DNA of 64,000 nt from positions 267,999,843-268,063,842 of the forward strand of contig OX352774.1 of the NCBI GenBank assembly GCA_947095535.1, written 5' to 3'. Numbering within the stretch: position 1 is the stretch's first letter; every line of letters begins with the position of its first letter. Under the pieces are notes generated by a model that was given only the letters and a program-made list of their open reading frames with translations, had not been told where the DNA came from and ran no database searches. Position numbers and translations under genes: made by a program. This document shows, piece by piece, positions 11,763-23,310 of this stretch. Source of the DNA: Poecilobothrus nobilitatus. Its lineage: Eukaryota; Arthropoda; Insecta; Diptera; Dolichopodidae.

Positions 11763-11780
11763 ATCCTACCGACTGCGCCA
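11763..11780 (-). promoter_or_regulatory. tRNA primer-binding site (tRNA-Ser type)
   Basis: On the minus strand it reads TGGCGCAGTCGGTAGGAT, complementary to a tRNA 3' end with CCA and discriminator G. From memory this is the tRNA-Ser primer site used by 17.6/297-like elements. It is preceded by ...AATT, the usual LTR end in that group. It fixes the orientation of the gag gene and the LTR edge at 11780/11781. Confidence 0.75.
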
Positions 11781-11810
11781 AATTTGTATTTATAAAAATA
11801 AATATTGTTA
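11781..11810 (-). repeat. LTR remnant (last ~30 bp)
   Basis: About 30 bp of AT-rich sequence between the primer-binding site and the next mobile element. It should be the U5 end of the 5' LTR; the rest is cut off by the Helentron-like element starting at 11811. Confidence 0.5.
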
Positions 11811-13949
11811 TTATACCCGTATGAACTATGTTCAAGGGTATAATAAATTTGCCATTACGTTTGTGACACCTTAAAGGAGCCGAGCTAGATATAGTGTCAA
11901 AGGTATGGATCGGCTCAGAATCGAATTCTGAGTCGATTAAGCCATGTACGTCCGTCCGTCCGTCCGTCCGTCCGTCCGTCCGTCCGTCCGTCCGTCCGCA
12001 CGATAACTCAAAAAATAAAGGAGCTAGGAGGCTGCAATTTTTTTTACATCACTTTTGCAAAATTGTTAGTTTTGCTATTTAAATCCAACATTTTCGGTCG
12101 GCGGGTTCGAGTAACTGCCATACAACTTCTTTCTTTATATAGAAATAACTCAGTATCTATTCAAGCTAGGGTTTTGAAATTTTGCAAATGATGATCAAGT
12201 TTTATGGCAACAACTTCTGTAAAATTTGGTTGTGTTGGTACGACGGGTTCGGGTAGCTGCCATACAACTTCTCCGTTTAAATGAGAATAACTCAGTGTTT
12301 ATTTAAGCTAGGAATCTCAAATTTAGTAAAGGGGTGTCGAGTTACATGCCAACAACTTTTGTAAAATTTGGTTGGTCTAGAGCATCCGGTTCAGGCTTCT
12401 TGCACCTCTTGGAAGTTAATAAAGCTAGGCGTCTGAAATCTTGCAAATGATGATCAAGTTTTATGGCAACAACTTCTGCAAAATTTGGTTGTGCTGGTGC
12501 GACGGGTTCGGGTAGCTGCCATACAAAATCTCATTTTAAATGAAAAGAACTCAGTGTCCGTCCGCACTATAACTCAAAAAATAGAGGAGCTAGGAGGCTT
12601 AAAATTTTTTTACGTTACTTTTGTAAAATTGTTAGTTTTGCTATTTAACTCCAGCATTTTCGGCCCCCGGGTTCGAGTAGCTGTAATACAACGTCTTTCT
12701 TTAAATGGAAATAACACAGTGTCTGTTCAATCTAGGTATCTGAAATTTTGCGAATGATGATCAAGTTTTATGGCAACAACTTCTGCAAAATTTGGTTGTG
12801 GTGGTGTGACGGGTTCGGGTAGCTGCCATACAAAATCTCTTTTTAAATGAAAAGAACTCAGTGTCCGTCCGCACTATAACTCAAAAAATAGAGGAGCTAG
12901 GAGGCTTAAAATTTTTTTACGTTACTTTTGTAAAATTGTTAGTTTTGCTATTTAACTCCAGCATTTTCGGCCCCCGGGTTCGAGTAGCTGTAATACAACG
13001 TCTTTCTTTAAATGGAAATAACACAGTGTCTGTTCAATCTAGGTATCTGCAATTTTGCGAATGATGATCAAGTTTTATGGCAACAACTTCTGCAAAATTT
13101 GGTTGTGTTGGTGCGACGGGTTCGGGTAGCTGCCATACAACTTCTCTTTTTAAATGAAAATAACTCAGTGTCCGTCCGCACGATAACTCAAAAAATAAAG
13201 GAGCTAGAAGGCTGACATTTTGTATACGCCACTTTTGCAAAATTGTTAGTTTTGCTATTTAACTCCAGCATTTTCGGCCGCCGGGTTCTAGTAGCTGCCA
13301 TACAACTTCTTTCTTTAAATCGAAATAACCCAGTGTCTATCCAATCTAGGTATCTGAAATTTTGCAAATGATGATCAAGTTTTATGGCAACAGCTTCTGC
13401 AAAATTTGGTTGCGGTGGTGCAACGGGTTCGAGTAGCTGCCGTACAACTTCTCTTTTTAAATGAAAATAACTCAGTGTCCGTCCGCACGATAACTCAAAA
13501 AATAAAGGAGCTAGAAGGCTGACATTTTGTATACGCCACTTTTGCAAAATTGTTAGTTTTGCTATTTAACTCCAGCATTTTCGGTCGCCGGGTTCGAGTA
13601 GTTGCCATACAACTTCTCTTTTTAAATGAAAATAACTCAGTCTATTGAATCTAGCTATCTGAAATTTAGTGAAAAAGTGTAAAGTTGCATGCCAAAAACT
13701 TTTGTAAAATTTGATTGATCTATTGCAGCCGGTTTAGGCTTCTTGCATTTCTTGGAACTTAATGAAGCTAGGTGCAATAGATTCGGGTAGCTGTCATACA
13801 ACTCCACAATTTACATAAATATATCTCTGTAGTTCGGTACTAAAACATCTGAATGTTTTTAAAAGATGATCAAGTTTTATAATAGGATATATTACGTTCA
13901 TACGGGTATCCCAGAGTTGACACAGTCTACTCTACTGCACTCTTCCTCG
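11811..13949 (+). mobile_element. Helentron-like (mini-me/HINE) element, family A, copy A1
   Basis: Non-autonomous element starting TTATACCCGTATGAAC and ending TTCCTCG before a T-run. The subterminal inverted repeats are TACCCGTATGAAC (start) and GTTCATACGGGTA (near 13892-13910). A (CGTC)n tract lies at about 11949-11998 within the region matching other families (AGCTAGATAT, GGATCGGCTCAGAATC). Near the 3' end an imperfect hairpin (AGTTGAC, ACA, GTCTACT) precedes the terminus. These traits match dipteran mini-me/DINE-1/Helentron-associated elements. The interior is a tandem array. It encodes no protein; short open frames inside are repeat artefacts. Confidence 0.75.
12554..13640 (+). repeat. 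307-bp tandem array inside element A1
   Basis: The landmark GTGTCCGTCCGCAC recurs at 12554, 12861, 13168 and 13475, exactly 307 bp apart. Units are near-identical and include ATTTTCGG and GGGTTCG-TAGCTG blocks; more divergent flanking units extend left to about 12190. This is internal amplification of the Helentron-like element. Confidence 0.9.
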
Positions 13950-14895
13950 TTTTTTTTTATAATGAATTAAAAAACGGTTTATTTTAATGTTGTTGTTATA
14001 TTTAATTTTATTCGACTTTACTGTTGTGTTTTTTGTACATAATTGAATTTCTTATTTCTAAAATTTTGTAACTGTACTTCAATATTTTCGATTTTCAGCA
14101 ACATTGATCATTTTATAAAAACTAAAAAGATACACATATTGAACGGTCAGCAATATATTCATTTTAATAATATTCTGTACATGTGTTTTTAAATGGATAT
14201 TCCATATACATATTTTTAAGTATACAAAAAGTATTTCATTTCAATATTGCTCAATAATCAAGAATACGAAGTACAATTTTACATTGTCAACGTATTACAT
14301 ATTTGTTTTGTTAAAAATTTGAATTTAACAGGTTATTAACACTTGAAAGTATTTTATCATAGTTATCAGTTTTTATTTCAATTTTATTAGGAGGATCTTC
14401 TTTTTTGTTCGAAAGTGAACAGTTATACATAACTCGCGCGTTGAATTAGAAAAATTTAAAAAAAAATAAAATAAAATAAATTAGTCAATTTTGAATATAC
14501 TAAATAATAAATAAATATAAAAAAAAGTGAAATTAAATAACAAAAAAAAAAAAATAAATAAATGTGATATTAAAAAAGAAATGTGTTATTAAAAAAGCAA
14601 AAAGAAAAAGTACTTATCTTACTGCCGCCATTGGAAGTGCAGCCGAGGTTTAAAACGTGTTTTATATTTATTTTGTACCTTTTACTTTACATATAATTAA
14701 AATTAAAACAAAATAAAAAATATAGATAATATAAAAAAAAAAGTGAATTTGTTAGTTAAATTAAAATTAAAATTAAAATAAAATAGATTAAGTTAAACAT
14801 AGAAATTGAGTAAATATTATTTATATTTTTAATTATTCGTAAACGATGTTGTCAAACCGACGGTCAAACCGAGAATGATGAAATTGAGTACTTGT
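13950..14895. other. AT-rich spacer, no gene seen
   Basis: A very A/T-rich stretch with many homopolymer runs and (TAAA)-like segments near 14456-14560. I see no open frame, RNA gene or recognised repeat. Confidence 0.6.
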
Positions 14896-14937
14896 TTGCT
14901 GAGCTAAAGCAAAGGCCTCGTTTTACTTGATGGTGCA

Positions 14938-16743
14938 TATTTTCCCCGTCCTTTTATAACACGCCTTATACCACTTAAACAAACACTTAATAATCTCAGC
15001 TTTAAATATGAAAACATTGTCATTTTTAGTGATTTTTATATTGATCTGCTTGAAACCAGTGAGGGTATGAAAACCAGATTTCTTAGTATGCTTGATAGTC
15101 TTTCCTCAGTCAATTGTCAATGAGTACATTCCCACACGTTTTAGTACTAATCGTTCCTCTCTATTGGATTATTTTCTTACCGTAATCAATCGAGTTGATG
15201 ATATTGTATCTTTTGAACAGACCTCGATCTCCGGAATATCTGATCATGATCTTGCTTACACCTATTTCAATTTCTAAAGATAATGTAACTTACCGGGATT
15301 ATAAAAATTGTGATGTCAACATCTTGCTTAATCGTGCTAGGGAGTTGCATTGGTTCAATATTTATCTTTTACATGATTTAAATGACAAAATGCAGTTCTT
15401 CAGATTGATTTAAATAACAAACATGATTTAAATGACAAATTATCAGTATTTTATCCTCTCAAAGGTGCTTAGCTTTTGAAGTGTGGAAATCTAATAACTC
15501 GTCTGAAAATAGAGATTAATTCAAATCACTTCGGAAGAAAGTAACATTACTAATTCGACAAGCTAAGAAGCGCTACGTCACCGGTAAATTGGATCTAAAT
15601 CAATCTTCGACCTTCTGGGATAATGCATCCAAACTAGGCTTAAGTAAACCTAAAAACCGTGAGGAAGTTGGAATATTATGCACATGAAATCGAATGCCAC
15701 TAGTTTTGAACTTATTCCACTCAAATTCTTAAAACTTCTTTTTTTCAGTTATTTTGTCCCAGCCAGTTCACATATTTTACACTATACTCACTACTTCTGA
15801 ATTCCCAATGATGTGAAAAAGTGCGAAGGTAATTCCAGTTCCAAAAAAAACTAAACCTGGTATTAATGATCTAAGATCGAACAGGACTCTGTAAGGTATT
15901 TGAATTTTTAGTGCATGGACAAATTTTACAGCATTTGGATGAAGCTGAACTATTGTTTCCATTCCATATTCATAAACTGCCACTTTTTAAAGCTTTCAAC
16001 ACATTATGCCAAAATTAATGATGAGCTTGATGCCATATCCTATTGGGCGGTGACAAACAATCTTAAATTAAAAGCAGCTAAATCTCAAGTTCTTGTTATT
16101 ATTTATTCAAAAACAATTCCAACTACCAATTTACCTAAACTTAAAATAAATGACAATGATATTCCATATGTTGATCATGCTAAAAACCTGGGTGTTGTTT
16201 TTAATACTAAGGTTACGTGGGCTGAGTACATTAAACATATCGGCAAAACAAACTTTGCAGACTTTGGAAATTGACCTACTTCGTATCTTTTCAGATCAAG
16301 TTTAATTTAATAAAAGCACTTATTTTACCACATTTCTTCCATACTGTAATGTAGTTTATTCCTATATGAGTGCCGGTGAAAGTGCTGAACTTAATGTAAT
16401 ATTTAATGCATGTACGAGCTTTCTTACTAAATGCCGAAAATTTGACAGTATATCAGATGTGGCTAAATTGATACGTAATTGTACTTTCAATAATTATCTT
16501 CAATTTAAGTATCTTTGTTTTCTGCACAATCTGATTACTTTTACAACTCCTCACTACTTTTATATCAAAATTTGCTTTGGTAGATCTACCAGATCAATAA
16601 TCATTACTATTACTCGGCATAATAACCGGACACGTCATCTATCCTTTTTTGCAAAAACTGCATCCCTATGGAACTCCCTTCCAAATGATATTAAAAATTC
16701 TCAAACACAAAATAAATTTTTAAAGCTTTATTTAAATTCTTAA
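14938..16743 (+). pseudogene. degenerate LINE ORF2 with RT core deleted
   Basis: Endonuclease remains include FSDFYIDLLE (GDFN equivalent, near 15030), then after a frameshift PTRFSTNRSSLLDYF and ISDHDLAYTYF (15140-15277). A linker follows (VTLLIRQAKKRYV near 15540). The RT N-terminus appears in pieces (KVFEFLVHGQILQHL near 15890-15950), then jumps at about 15955-16010 to the post-catalytic region (INDELDAISYWAVTNNLKLKAAKS). The YADD core is missing. The C-terminal domain runs to 16743 (SLWNSLPNDIKNS). Many shifts and stops make it a dead copy. It belongs to the Jockey/CR1 group, but a different family from the LINE at 1-3 kb. Confidence 0.75.
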
Positions 16744-16859
16744 ATAATTATTCTTAAATTGTGTTATTTTCTATAATGTTAGAATTAATAGAATTAATGT
16801 ATAGAAAATATAATGTGAAAATTGGTAGTGGCTCATCTTCTTAGTAAATAGTCTTTAAT

Positions 16860-16910
16860 TATAAGTTCATCTTCAAGCTACAATACGAGTTGTTTGTAGA
16901 TGAACTTATA
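16860..16910 (+). repeat. perfect 13-bp stem-loop at LINE 3' end
   Basis: TATAAGTTCATCT (16860-16872) and its exact reverse complement (16898-16910) flank a 25-nt loop, about 117 bp after the LINE stop codon. It may be a 3'-UTR structure of the LINE. Confidence 0.7.
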
Positions 16911-17036
16911 AAATTTAAAAAGAAAAGAAGACTAAAGTTTGTTATTTAATTTTTGATAATTGAAGTAAGTCTCAAGTAAGTTCAAGAACTACTTTGAAAA
17001 ATAATTACATACATATAATAAAATTTATGTTTTACT

Positions 17037-17097
17037 ATTTTTTCTGGTTTATTCTTCAGTATTGTTTTTGTTTTTAATTTTTATTTTCTAATTAAAA
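17037..17097. repeat. first half of ~130-bp direct repeat, split by element B1
   Basis: This segment (TTTCTGGTTTATT... to CTAATTAAAA) is nearly identical to 18548-18606. Its continuation, cut off by element B1, resumes at 18466. Together they form an occupied copy beside an empty copy of the same site. Confidence 0.8.
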
Positions 17098-18465
17098 CGA
17101 GGAAGAATATAGTTGCCTTTGTCAACTCTTAGATATACCCGTATGAACCGTTAGTATGTTCACAGCCTGTCACTCTGCTTACAATATTATTTTTTTAATA
17201 TTTTATTATTTTAAAATAATTTGGGTGAATTTTATAATTTCTAGAACTATGGGTTGTACATATATTCAAAGTATATGTTTATATATTCTTCAAAAGCAGA
17301 TTTTAACCTTCCACATAACGACTATCAATCCAAAACTTTTTCACATATTCTATAGTACCATTTAATACTAAGCGGTAAATGTATATTAAATTTACTTAGT
17401 ACAAAATAGTAAATATAATTTTAAATATTATATTATATTAATGCGTACATAGTATATTTATATTGTTATAAGTATATCGCCATACATTGCAATATTTCTT
17501 TAAAAATATTTCCATTCATAGAATAATTTCTTATAAGTACAATAAAATACATATATGTATGTATGTAAATACGGCGCTATATAATATACATCTATACTCT
17601 TATCATTCATTCATCAGTGACATATACGATATGTAAATAAACATGATATTATATAAGTGTATAATATCATATAAATAAAAATTCTTCAAGCAACCGTTAT
17701 GTTGTTTATTTATTTACATTTTTTGTACTACGCATTGTATCCTCAACAATTTTAAATTATCGAGTAAAACAAAATGCAAAAAATTCGTTAAAGAAATTTG
17801 TTAGAAAATTTGAAAAAATCAAGTAACACTTTCGTCAATTATAAAGTAACCCTATATTATTAAAAAAAGTTGTTAACAGAAATAAGAGTATAATGTTGAA
17901 GCTTTAATTTTTGTGTATTACTTCTAAAAAATTTTAACAGGTGCTCAAATTACAGGTGTTTAAAAATAGGAAATTTTCAGTTTTTGACCCCTTAGAGCTC
18001 CTAAACGGGGGGTGATACAAAAAAAATTTCTGAAATGACTCATACTTATTTTCAAAGGTCTCACTTTTGTCAAAATTTCAAGTTTCCAACTTAAACCGTT
18101 TAGAAGATAGAAGGGTTAAAGGATTTTGCAAAATTTTAGTTTCGCATAACGGTAAATTAAGACACCGTATGCCACAACTATATATTTATTGTATATAAAT
18201 TTTTAAAGCTAATAAAAGCAGTAATCGTTTGCCGTTTTCAAAATAAAGATATACCTTATACAACTTGTGCTATAACAATTTAAATATAGAGCTTTTTTGT
18301 ACGCGCTGACGGAAGGACGGACGGACGGACGGACATGACTTAATCGACTTAGAATTTTTTTCTGATCCGATCCATACCTTTGAAGGTATATCTAGCTCGC
18401 TTATTTCGAGGTGTTACAAACGGAGGAGTAATTTTATTATACCCGATCCTATTGTACGGGTATAA
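17098..18465 (-). mobile_element. Helentron-like element, family B, copy B1
   Basis: On the minus strand it starts TTATACCCGTACAATAGG and ends ...TTCCTCG. It carries a (CCGT)n tract (18310-18335), a subterminal inverted repeat (TACCCGTAC / ATACGGGTA) and a near-3' hairpin GTTGAC-AAAG-GCAAC before the end. Both ends are fixed by the uninterrupted repeat at 18541-18670: removing 17098-18465 gives CTAATTAAAA joined to ATATTTTG, matching the empty copy, with no target-site duplication. No coding capacity. Confidence 0.85.
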
Positions 18466-19177
18466 ATATTTTGTTTTTGCCTTTTAATTTTGACCGACCG
18501 CATACAAGTGAGTGATTAATGTATGTATAAGGTAGGTATTGTAGGTATTTTTTCTGGTTTATTATTCAGTATTGTTTTTGTTTTTAATTTTTATTTTCTA
18601 ATTAAAAATATCTTGTTTTTGCCTTTTAATTTTGACAAGTGAGTGATTAATCTATGTATAATGTATAGGTATTGTTTTTACACTAAAAATTGGTGCCCGA
18701 GATTGTTATAAATATAATACTACTCTGGTGCCTAGAAGCCTGTAAAAATTTTTTTAGCGTGATGTCTTGTGTGTGTGTGTGGGTATGTCTGCGGGCATGT
18801 GTACAGCTTAAACGGTCTAGCGAAATTGTTTGAAATTTCATATTTAAGGTTTTGACGTAAACGTGAAGTTTTCCTAAGTCCAAATTGTGCATTTATATGA
18901 ACGCCATAAGCATTTATATGAACAATATTTTTTATGTTTTTCTTATATTTCTAAAAATTTATATATACATACATATGTGCATATTATTTTCTCTTGTTGA
19001 TGACGCAAAATTCAAACTGTAAAACGTTTGTTAGCAGAATTTAATATTAATGTTATGGTTGTTTTGTATTTATTTACAGTTTTTATGATTTTTTACTTCT
19101 AATATTTTTGAATGACAAAAAAAACCATATGTAAGTATGGATGTAGGTATGTATGAATGTACATATTTTTAAGATTT
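18466..19177. other. direct-repeat flank and AT-rich spacer with (GT)n
   Basis: 18466-18670 holds the rest of the first ~130-bp direct repeat and the whole second copy. A short (TG)n tract lies near 18766-18782. The rest is AT-rich and carries no recognisable gene. Confidence 0.6.
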
Positions 19178-19811
19178 ATTCATTGCCTGTTGAAAAATAA
19201 ATGTTAAATTATTAGAAGTTATTTTGCTTTGATATAAATTATTATGTACAAAATCTATGAATTTTGACATTATGCTTTTCGTGTAATAGCTGTCGGTCCT
19301 GTTGTGGAGATAGCTGATTTTTATTTTAATTTTTAAAATTTTTTTTTAAATTATTTTTTTGTCTTAACAATGTTTACAACAAGGATTTAGGGCAAATAAA
19401 AATAACCTCTAAAAATCAGCTTTATGTGCTTAAAATATGCTTTAAAAAAGCTGTTTAATGTACTTAACATATACACTCAAAAGAGAAAGAAGGCAAAATA
19501 CTTTTAATACAAAAAAATAATTAGACTTAAAATAGAAATTGATATGTATGTATAAAAAGAAAACAACACGTTTAATTTTTATTATTTTAATAGTATCTTA
19601 ATAAAAATAGCTACATTTTCTGTAAATTTTAAAAAATTAAATAAAACAAATTAAACTAAAAAAAATCATATTAAAAAATTAAAAAATTAAATAAAATAAT
19701 AAACTAAATTTTCATTAAAACATTACATAATATAAACAAATACTAATCAAACAAAAATAAGTAAAATATGTAGAAAGAGTTAATAAAAAATTATTTGTTG
19801 ATTTTTGTAAT

Positions 19812-20057
19812 TTAATGCAAATTTTGGTTGCAATAAATTACGAACATTTCGCTTAAGTTTTCAAATAGAAAACTTTGTCGGTTAGCTCTCACAACTCCTT
19901 TGTAGATCGAGAAATTCTTTCAACATCAACCGACGTAATTGGTGCAAATGTGAAACCTGGAGTTTCACCCACGGTGTACAAATTGATGCACCATTTAAAA
20001 CTGCTAAAATATTTTTTAATAAGTTAAAGCCAGGATTTTTTTGAATTACCATAGTAA
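19812..20057 (-). pseudogene. hAT-like transposase C-terminus (dimerisation end), left unit
   Basis: Reading leftwards: MVIQKNPGFNLLKNILAVL, then FAPITSVDVER and, after a frameshift, SIYKGVVRANRQSFLFENL, ending at a stop at 19812-19814. PITSVDVER with a following NLxEMFVIYCN resembles the C-terminal dimerisation region of hAT-derived CGGBP1-like transposases (from memory). The upstream part of the same frame lies at 21633-21765, separated by Helentron-like element B2. A stop and a frameshift make it non-functional. Confidence 0.6.
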
Positions 20058-21632
20058 TTATACCCGTACGATAGGATCGGGTATAATAAAATTACTCCTC
20101 CGTTTGTAACACCTCGAAATAAGCGAGCTAGATATACCTTCAAAGGTATGGATCGGATCAGGAAAAAATTCTAAGACTTTTGAGCCATGTCCGTCCCTCC
20201 GTCAGCACGCTAACTCAAAAACTAAGAAAGCTAGAATCTTGAAATTTACACAAAATATTCTTGGAGTAATTTGTAGGTTCCCTATTTTTTTTGGTTGAGT
20301 TTGGACCAAACCTTAAGGTAGCTCTCGAACACCTAACTTTTAGATCCCCACATTTTTTTTGAAATAGAGCTATGAAATTTTAACTGCTGATAGATTTCAC
20401 AAAAATATTAATTTTATTTTTAATAACTGTTTTTTGTAGCCCCACCCGTTACGGAACTACAGCTCCCCAAAGGTTCAAAAAAGCTCTATATTTCAATTGT
20501 TATAGCACAAGTTGTATAAAGTATATCTTCATTTTGAAAACGCCAAACGATTACTACTTTCATTAGCTTTAAAAGTATATATACAACAAATATATATTTG
20601 TGACATACGGTGTCTTAATTTACCGTTATGCGAAACTCAAATTTTGCAAAATTCTTTCACCCTTCTATCTTCTAAACGGTTAAAGTTGGAAACTTGAAAT
20701 TTTGACAGAAGTTAGATCTTTGAAAATTAGTATGAGTCATTTCAGAAATTTTTTTTGTATCACCCCCCGTTTAAGAGCTGTAAGGGGTCAAAAACTGAAA
20801 ATTTCCTATTTTTAAACACCTGTAACTTGAACACTTCTTAAAATTTTTGTGAAGTAATACATACAAATTAAAGCTTCAACATTATACTTTTATTTCTGTT
20901 AATAACTTTTTTTAATAATATAGGGTTACTTTATAATTGACGAAAGTGTTACTTGATTTTTTCAAATTTTCTAACAAATTTCTTTAACGAATTTTTTCCA
21001 TTTTGTTTTACTCGATAATTTGAAATTGTTGAGGATATAATGCGTAGTACAAAAAAATGTAATTAAATAAACAACATAACGGTTGCTTGAAGAATTTTTA
21101 TTTATATGATATTGATATATATACATACATTATATAAGTATGTATCATGTTTATTTACATATGGTATATGTCACTAGTGAATGAATGATAAGAGTATAAA
21201 TGTATATTATATAGCGCCGTATTTACATACATATATGTATTTTATTGTACTTATAAGAAATTATTCTGTCAATGGAATATTTAAATATAATATAATATAA
21301 TATTTAAAATTATATTTACTATTTTGTACTAAGTAAATTTAATATACATTTACCGCTTAGTATTAAATGGTACTATAGAATATTTGAAAAAGTTTTGGAT
21401 TGATAATCGTTATGTGAAAGGTTAGAATCTGCTTTTGAAGAATGTACATATAAACATATAGTTTGAATATATGTACAACCCATAATTCTGGAAATTATAA
21501 AATTCACCCAAATTATTTTAAAATACTAAAATATTAAAAAAATAATATTGTAAGCAAAGTGACAGGCTGTGAACATACTAACGGTTCGTACGGGTATCTA
21601 AGAGTTGACAAAGTCAACTGTATTCTTCCTCG
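20058..21632 (+). mobile_element. Helentron-like element, family B, copy B2 (left unit)
   Basis: Full-length family B: TTATACCCGTACG start with a terminal hairpin (TATACCCG ... CGGGTATA), (CCGT) tract near 20190, subterminal TTCGTACGGGTAT near 21585, perfect hairpin AGTTGAC-AAA-GTCAACT near 21604-21620, end TTCCTCG. It splits a hAT-like coding frame: removing it joins AAT AAA A to TT ACT ATG in frame, so insertion was without a target duplication in an A/T-rich site. The ~61- and ~67-codon open frames inside family B are shared non-coding repeat sequence. Confidence 0.85.
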
Positions 21633-21765
21633 TTTTATTTTTGATGCTCATTGCTTTCTCTCTATTTATTTCCTCAATTTTTCTAACAGTTTCTTCTACA
21701 ATTTGAATTTTATTAGATAGCGAAGAATGAGATCTTTCCAGTCTTGCAATTGCTTTAATGTAATT
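21633..21765 (-). pseudogene. hAT-like transposase fragment, coiled-coil part, left unit
   Basis: About 44 open codons, IKAIARLERSHSSLSNKIQ through KIEEINREKAMSIKNK, with heptad character. It joins in frame with 19812-20057 when element B2 is removed. In related transposases such a helical segment precedes the KNPG motif. Upstream the frame meets a stop near 21771. Confidence 0.55.
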
Positions 21766-22026
21766 TTAAAGGCTAACCAAATGAATTAGTTTATGTGTAT
21801 GTATTATTAAATAAACAAATTACATAAAGAATTATGTATGAGCTTTAGGAACAAATGTATTGAATTTACACAGTAAATTGTACAGGAAAATACACAGTAA
21901 ATTGTACATACATAATATGAACAGGAAAAAAAATAAACATTGAAAATTTTGACAGTTGTAAAATTTATTTTTTTTCCCTTTACTAAAAAAAAACATTTAT
22001 AAAAGTGAAAATATTATTGGTTATTT

Positions 22027-23143
22027 TTATACCCGTACATATACCCGTGTATATAATAAATATATACTTGTGCTATACGGTGTCTTAATTTACCGTTATG
22101 CGAAACTTAATTATTGCCCTTTAACCCTTCTAAACGGTTTAAGTTGGAAACTTGAAATTTTGACAGAAGTTAGATCTTTGAAAATAAGTATGAGTCATTT
22201 CAGAAATTTTTTTTGTATCACCCCCCGTTTAGGAGCTGTAAGAGGTCAAAAACTGAAAATTTCCTATTTTTAAGCACCTGTAACTTGAACACCTGTTAAA
22301 ATTTTTTTGAAGTAATACATAAAAATTAAAGCTCACCATTATGCTCTTATTTTCGTTAAAAACTTTTTTTAATTTTAATAATATAGGGTTACTTTATAAT
22401 TCACGAAAGTGTTACTTGATTTTTTCAAATTTTCTAACAAATTTCTTTAACGAATTTTTTGCATTTTGTTTTACTCGATAATTTGAAATTGTAGAGGATA
22501 TAATGCGTTTTACAAAAAATTGTAAATAAATAAACAACATAACGGTTGCTTGAAGAATTTTTATTTATATGATATTGAAGTACATACATACTTATATAAT
22601 ATCATGTTTATTTACATATCGTATATGTCACTGATGAATGAATGATAAAAGTATAGATGTATATTATATAGCGTCGTATTTACATACATATATGTATTTT
22701 ATTGTACTTATAAGAAATTATTCTATGAATGGAAATATTTTTAAAGAAATATTGCAATGTATGGCGATATAGTTATAGCAATATAAATATACTATGTACG
22801 CATTAATATAATATAATATTTAAAATTATATTTACTATTTTGTACTAAGTAAATTTAAAATACATTTACCGCTTAGTATTAAATGGTACTATAGAATATT
22901 TGAAAAAGTTTTGGATTGATAAACGTTATGTGGAAGGTTAGAATCTGCTTTTAAAGAATGTATAAACATATAGTTTGAATATATGTACAACCCATAGTTC
23001 TAGAAATTATAAAATTCACCCAAATTATTTTAAAATACTAAAATATTAAAAAAATAATATTGTAAGCAGAGTTACAGGCTGTGACAGGCTAACGGTTCGT
23101 ACGGGTATCTAAGAGTTGACAAAGGCAACTGTAATCTTCCTCA
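22027..23143 (+). mobile_element. Helentron-like element, family B, copy B3 (left unit)
   Basis: It has a rearranged 5' end (two TACCCGT motifs within 22027-22050) and lacks the (CCGT)n region, then matches the B2 interior and 3' end: hairpin GTTGAC-AAAG-GCAAC near 23115-23130, end TTCCTCA before TTTT (A instead of G). An internally deleted, non-coding copy. Confidence 0.8.
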
Positions 23144-23310
23144 TTTTATCTAACTTTTCCATATGAATATCATCAATAATAAAATTATTTGGAATAGTAT
23201 TTATTTCTTCTGATGATGTTCCTTCTGATAAACAAGCTTCTTGATGTACAAGCTTCCGATCCAAATACAATTTTTTTTAGACCAATAGAAGATTCTTCAA
23301 AATGGCGGCT
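23144..23310 (-). pseudogene. coding-like fragment, unassigned
   Basis: Reading leftwards from about 23276, one frame stays open for some 43 codons of acidic, non-repetitive peptide (LYLDRKLVHQEACLSEGTSS and onward to HMEKLDKM), cut by element B3. Another frame just upstream gives HFEESSIGLKK. A one-base shift would join them, which recalls a THAP-finger end (HF, then LK), but that is weak. It is also present in the right unit (about 35819-35985). Confidence 0.25.

Noticed and set aside
11949..11998. Regular (CGTC)n tract resembling a repeat array or CRISPR
   Set aside because: It is a tetranucleotide microsatellite inside a Helentron-like element and has no spacers.
12485..13547. Several similar open frames of 67-119 codons on both strands
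   Set aside because: They repeat every 307 bp with the tandem array and have no domain or start context.
18690..18720. TGGTGCCCGAGATTG, resembling a tRNA primer-binding site
   Set aside because: No LTR end, leader or gag gene is nearby, and the complement to a known tRNA 3' end is not convincing.
18683..18892. Open frame with a His-Thr repeat
   Set aside because: It is the translation of a (TG)n microsatellite.
19311..19421. 12-bp inverted repeat AGCTGATTTTTA / TAAAAATCAGCT
   Set aside because: Short, in AT-rich sequence, with no matching element ends.
20512..20697. 61-codon open frame present at 20512 and 33187
   Set aside because: It lies inside the family B Helentron-like interior and appears twice only because of the segmental duplication.
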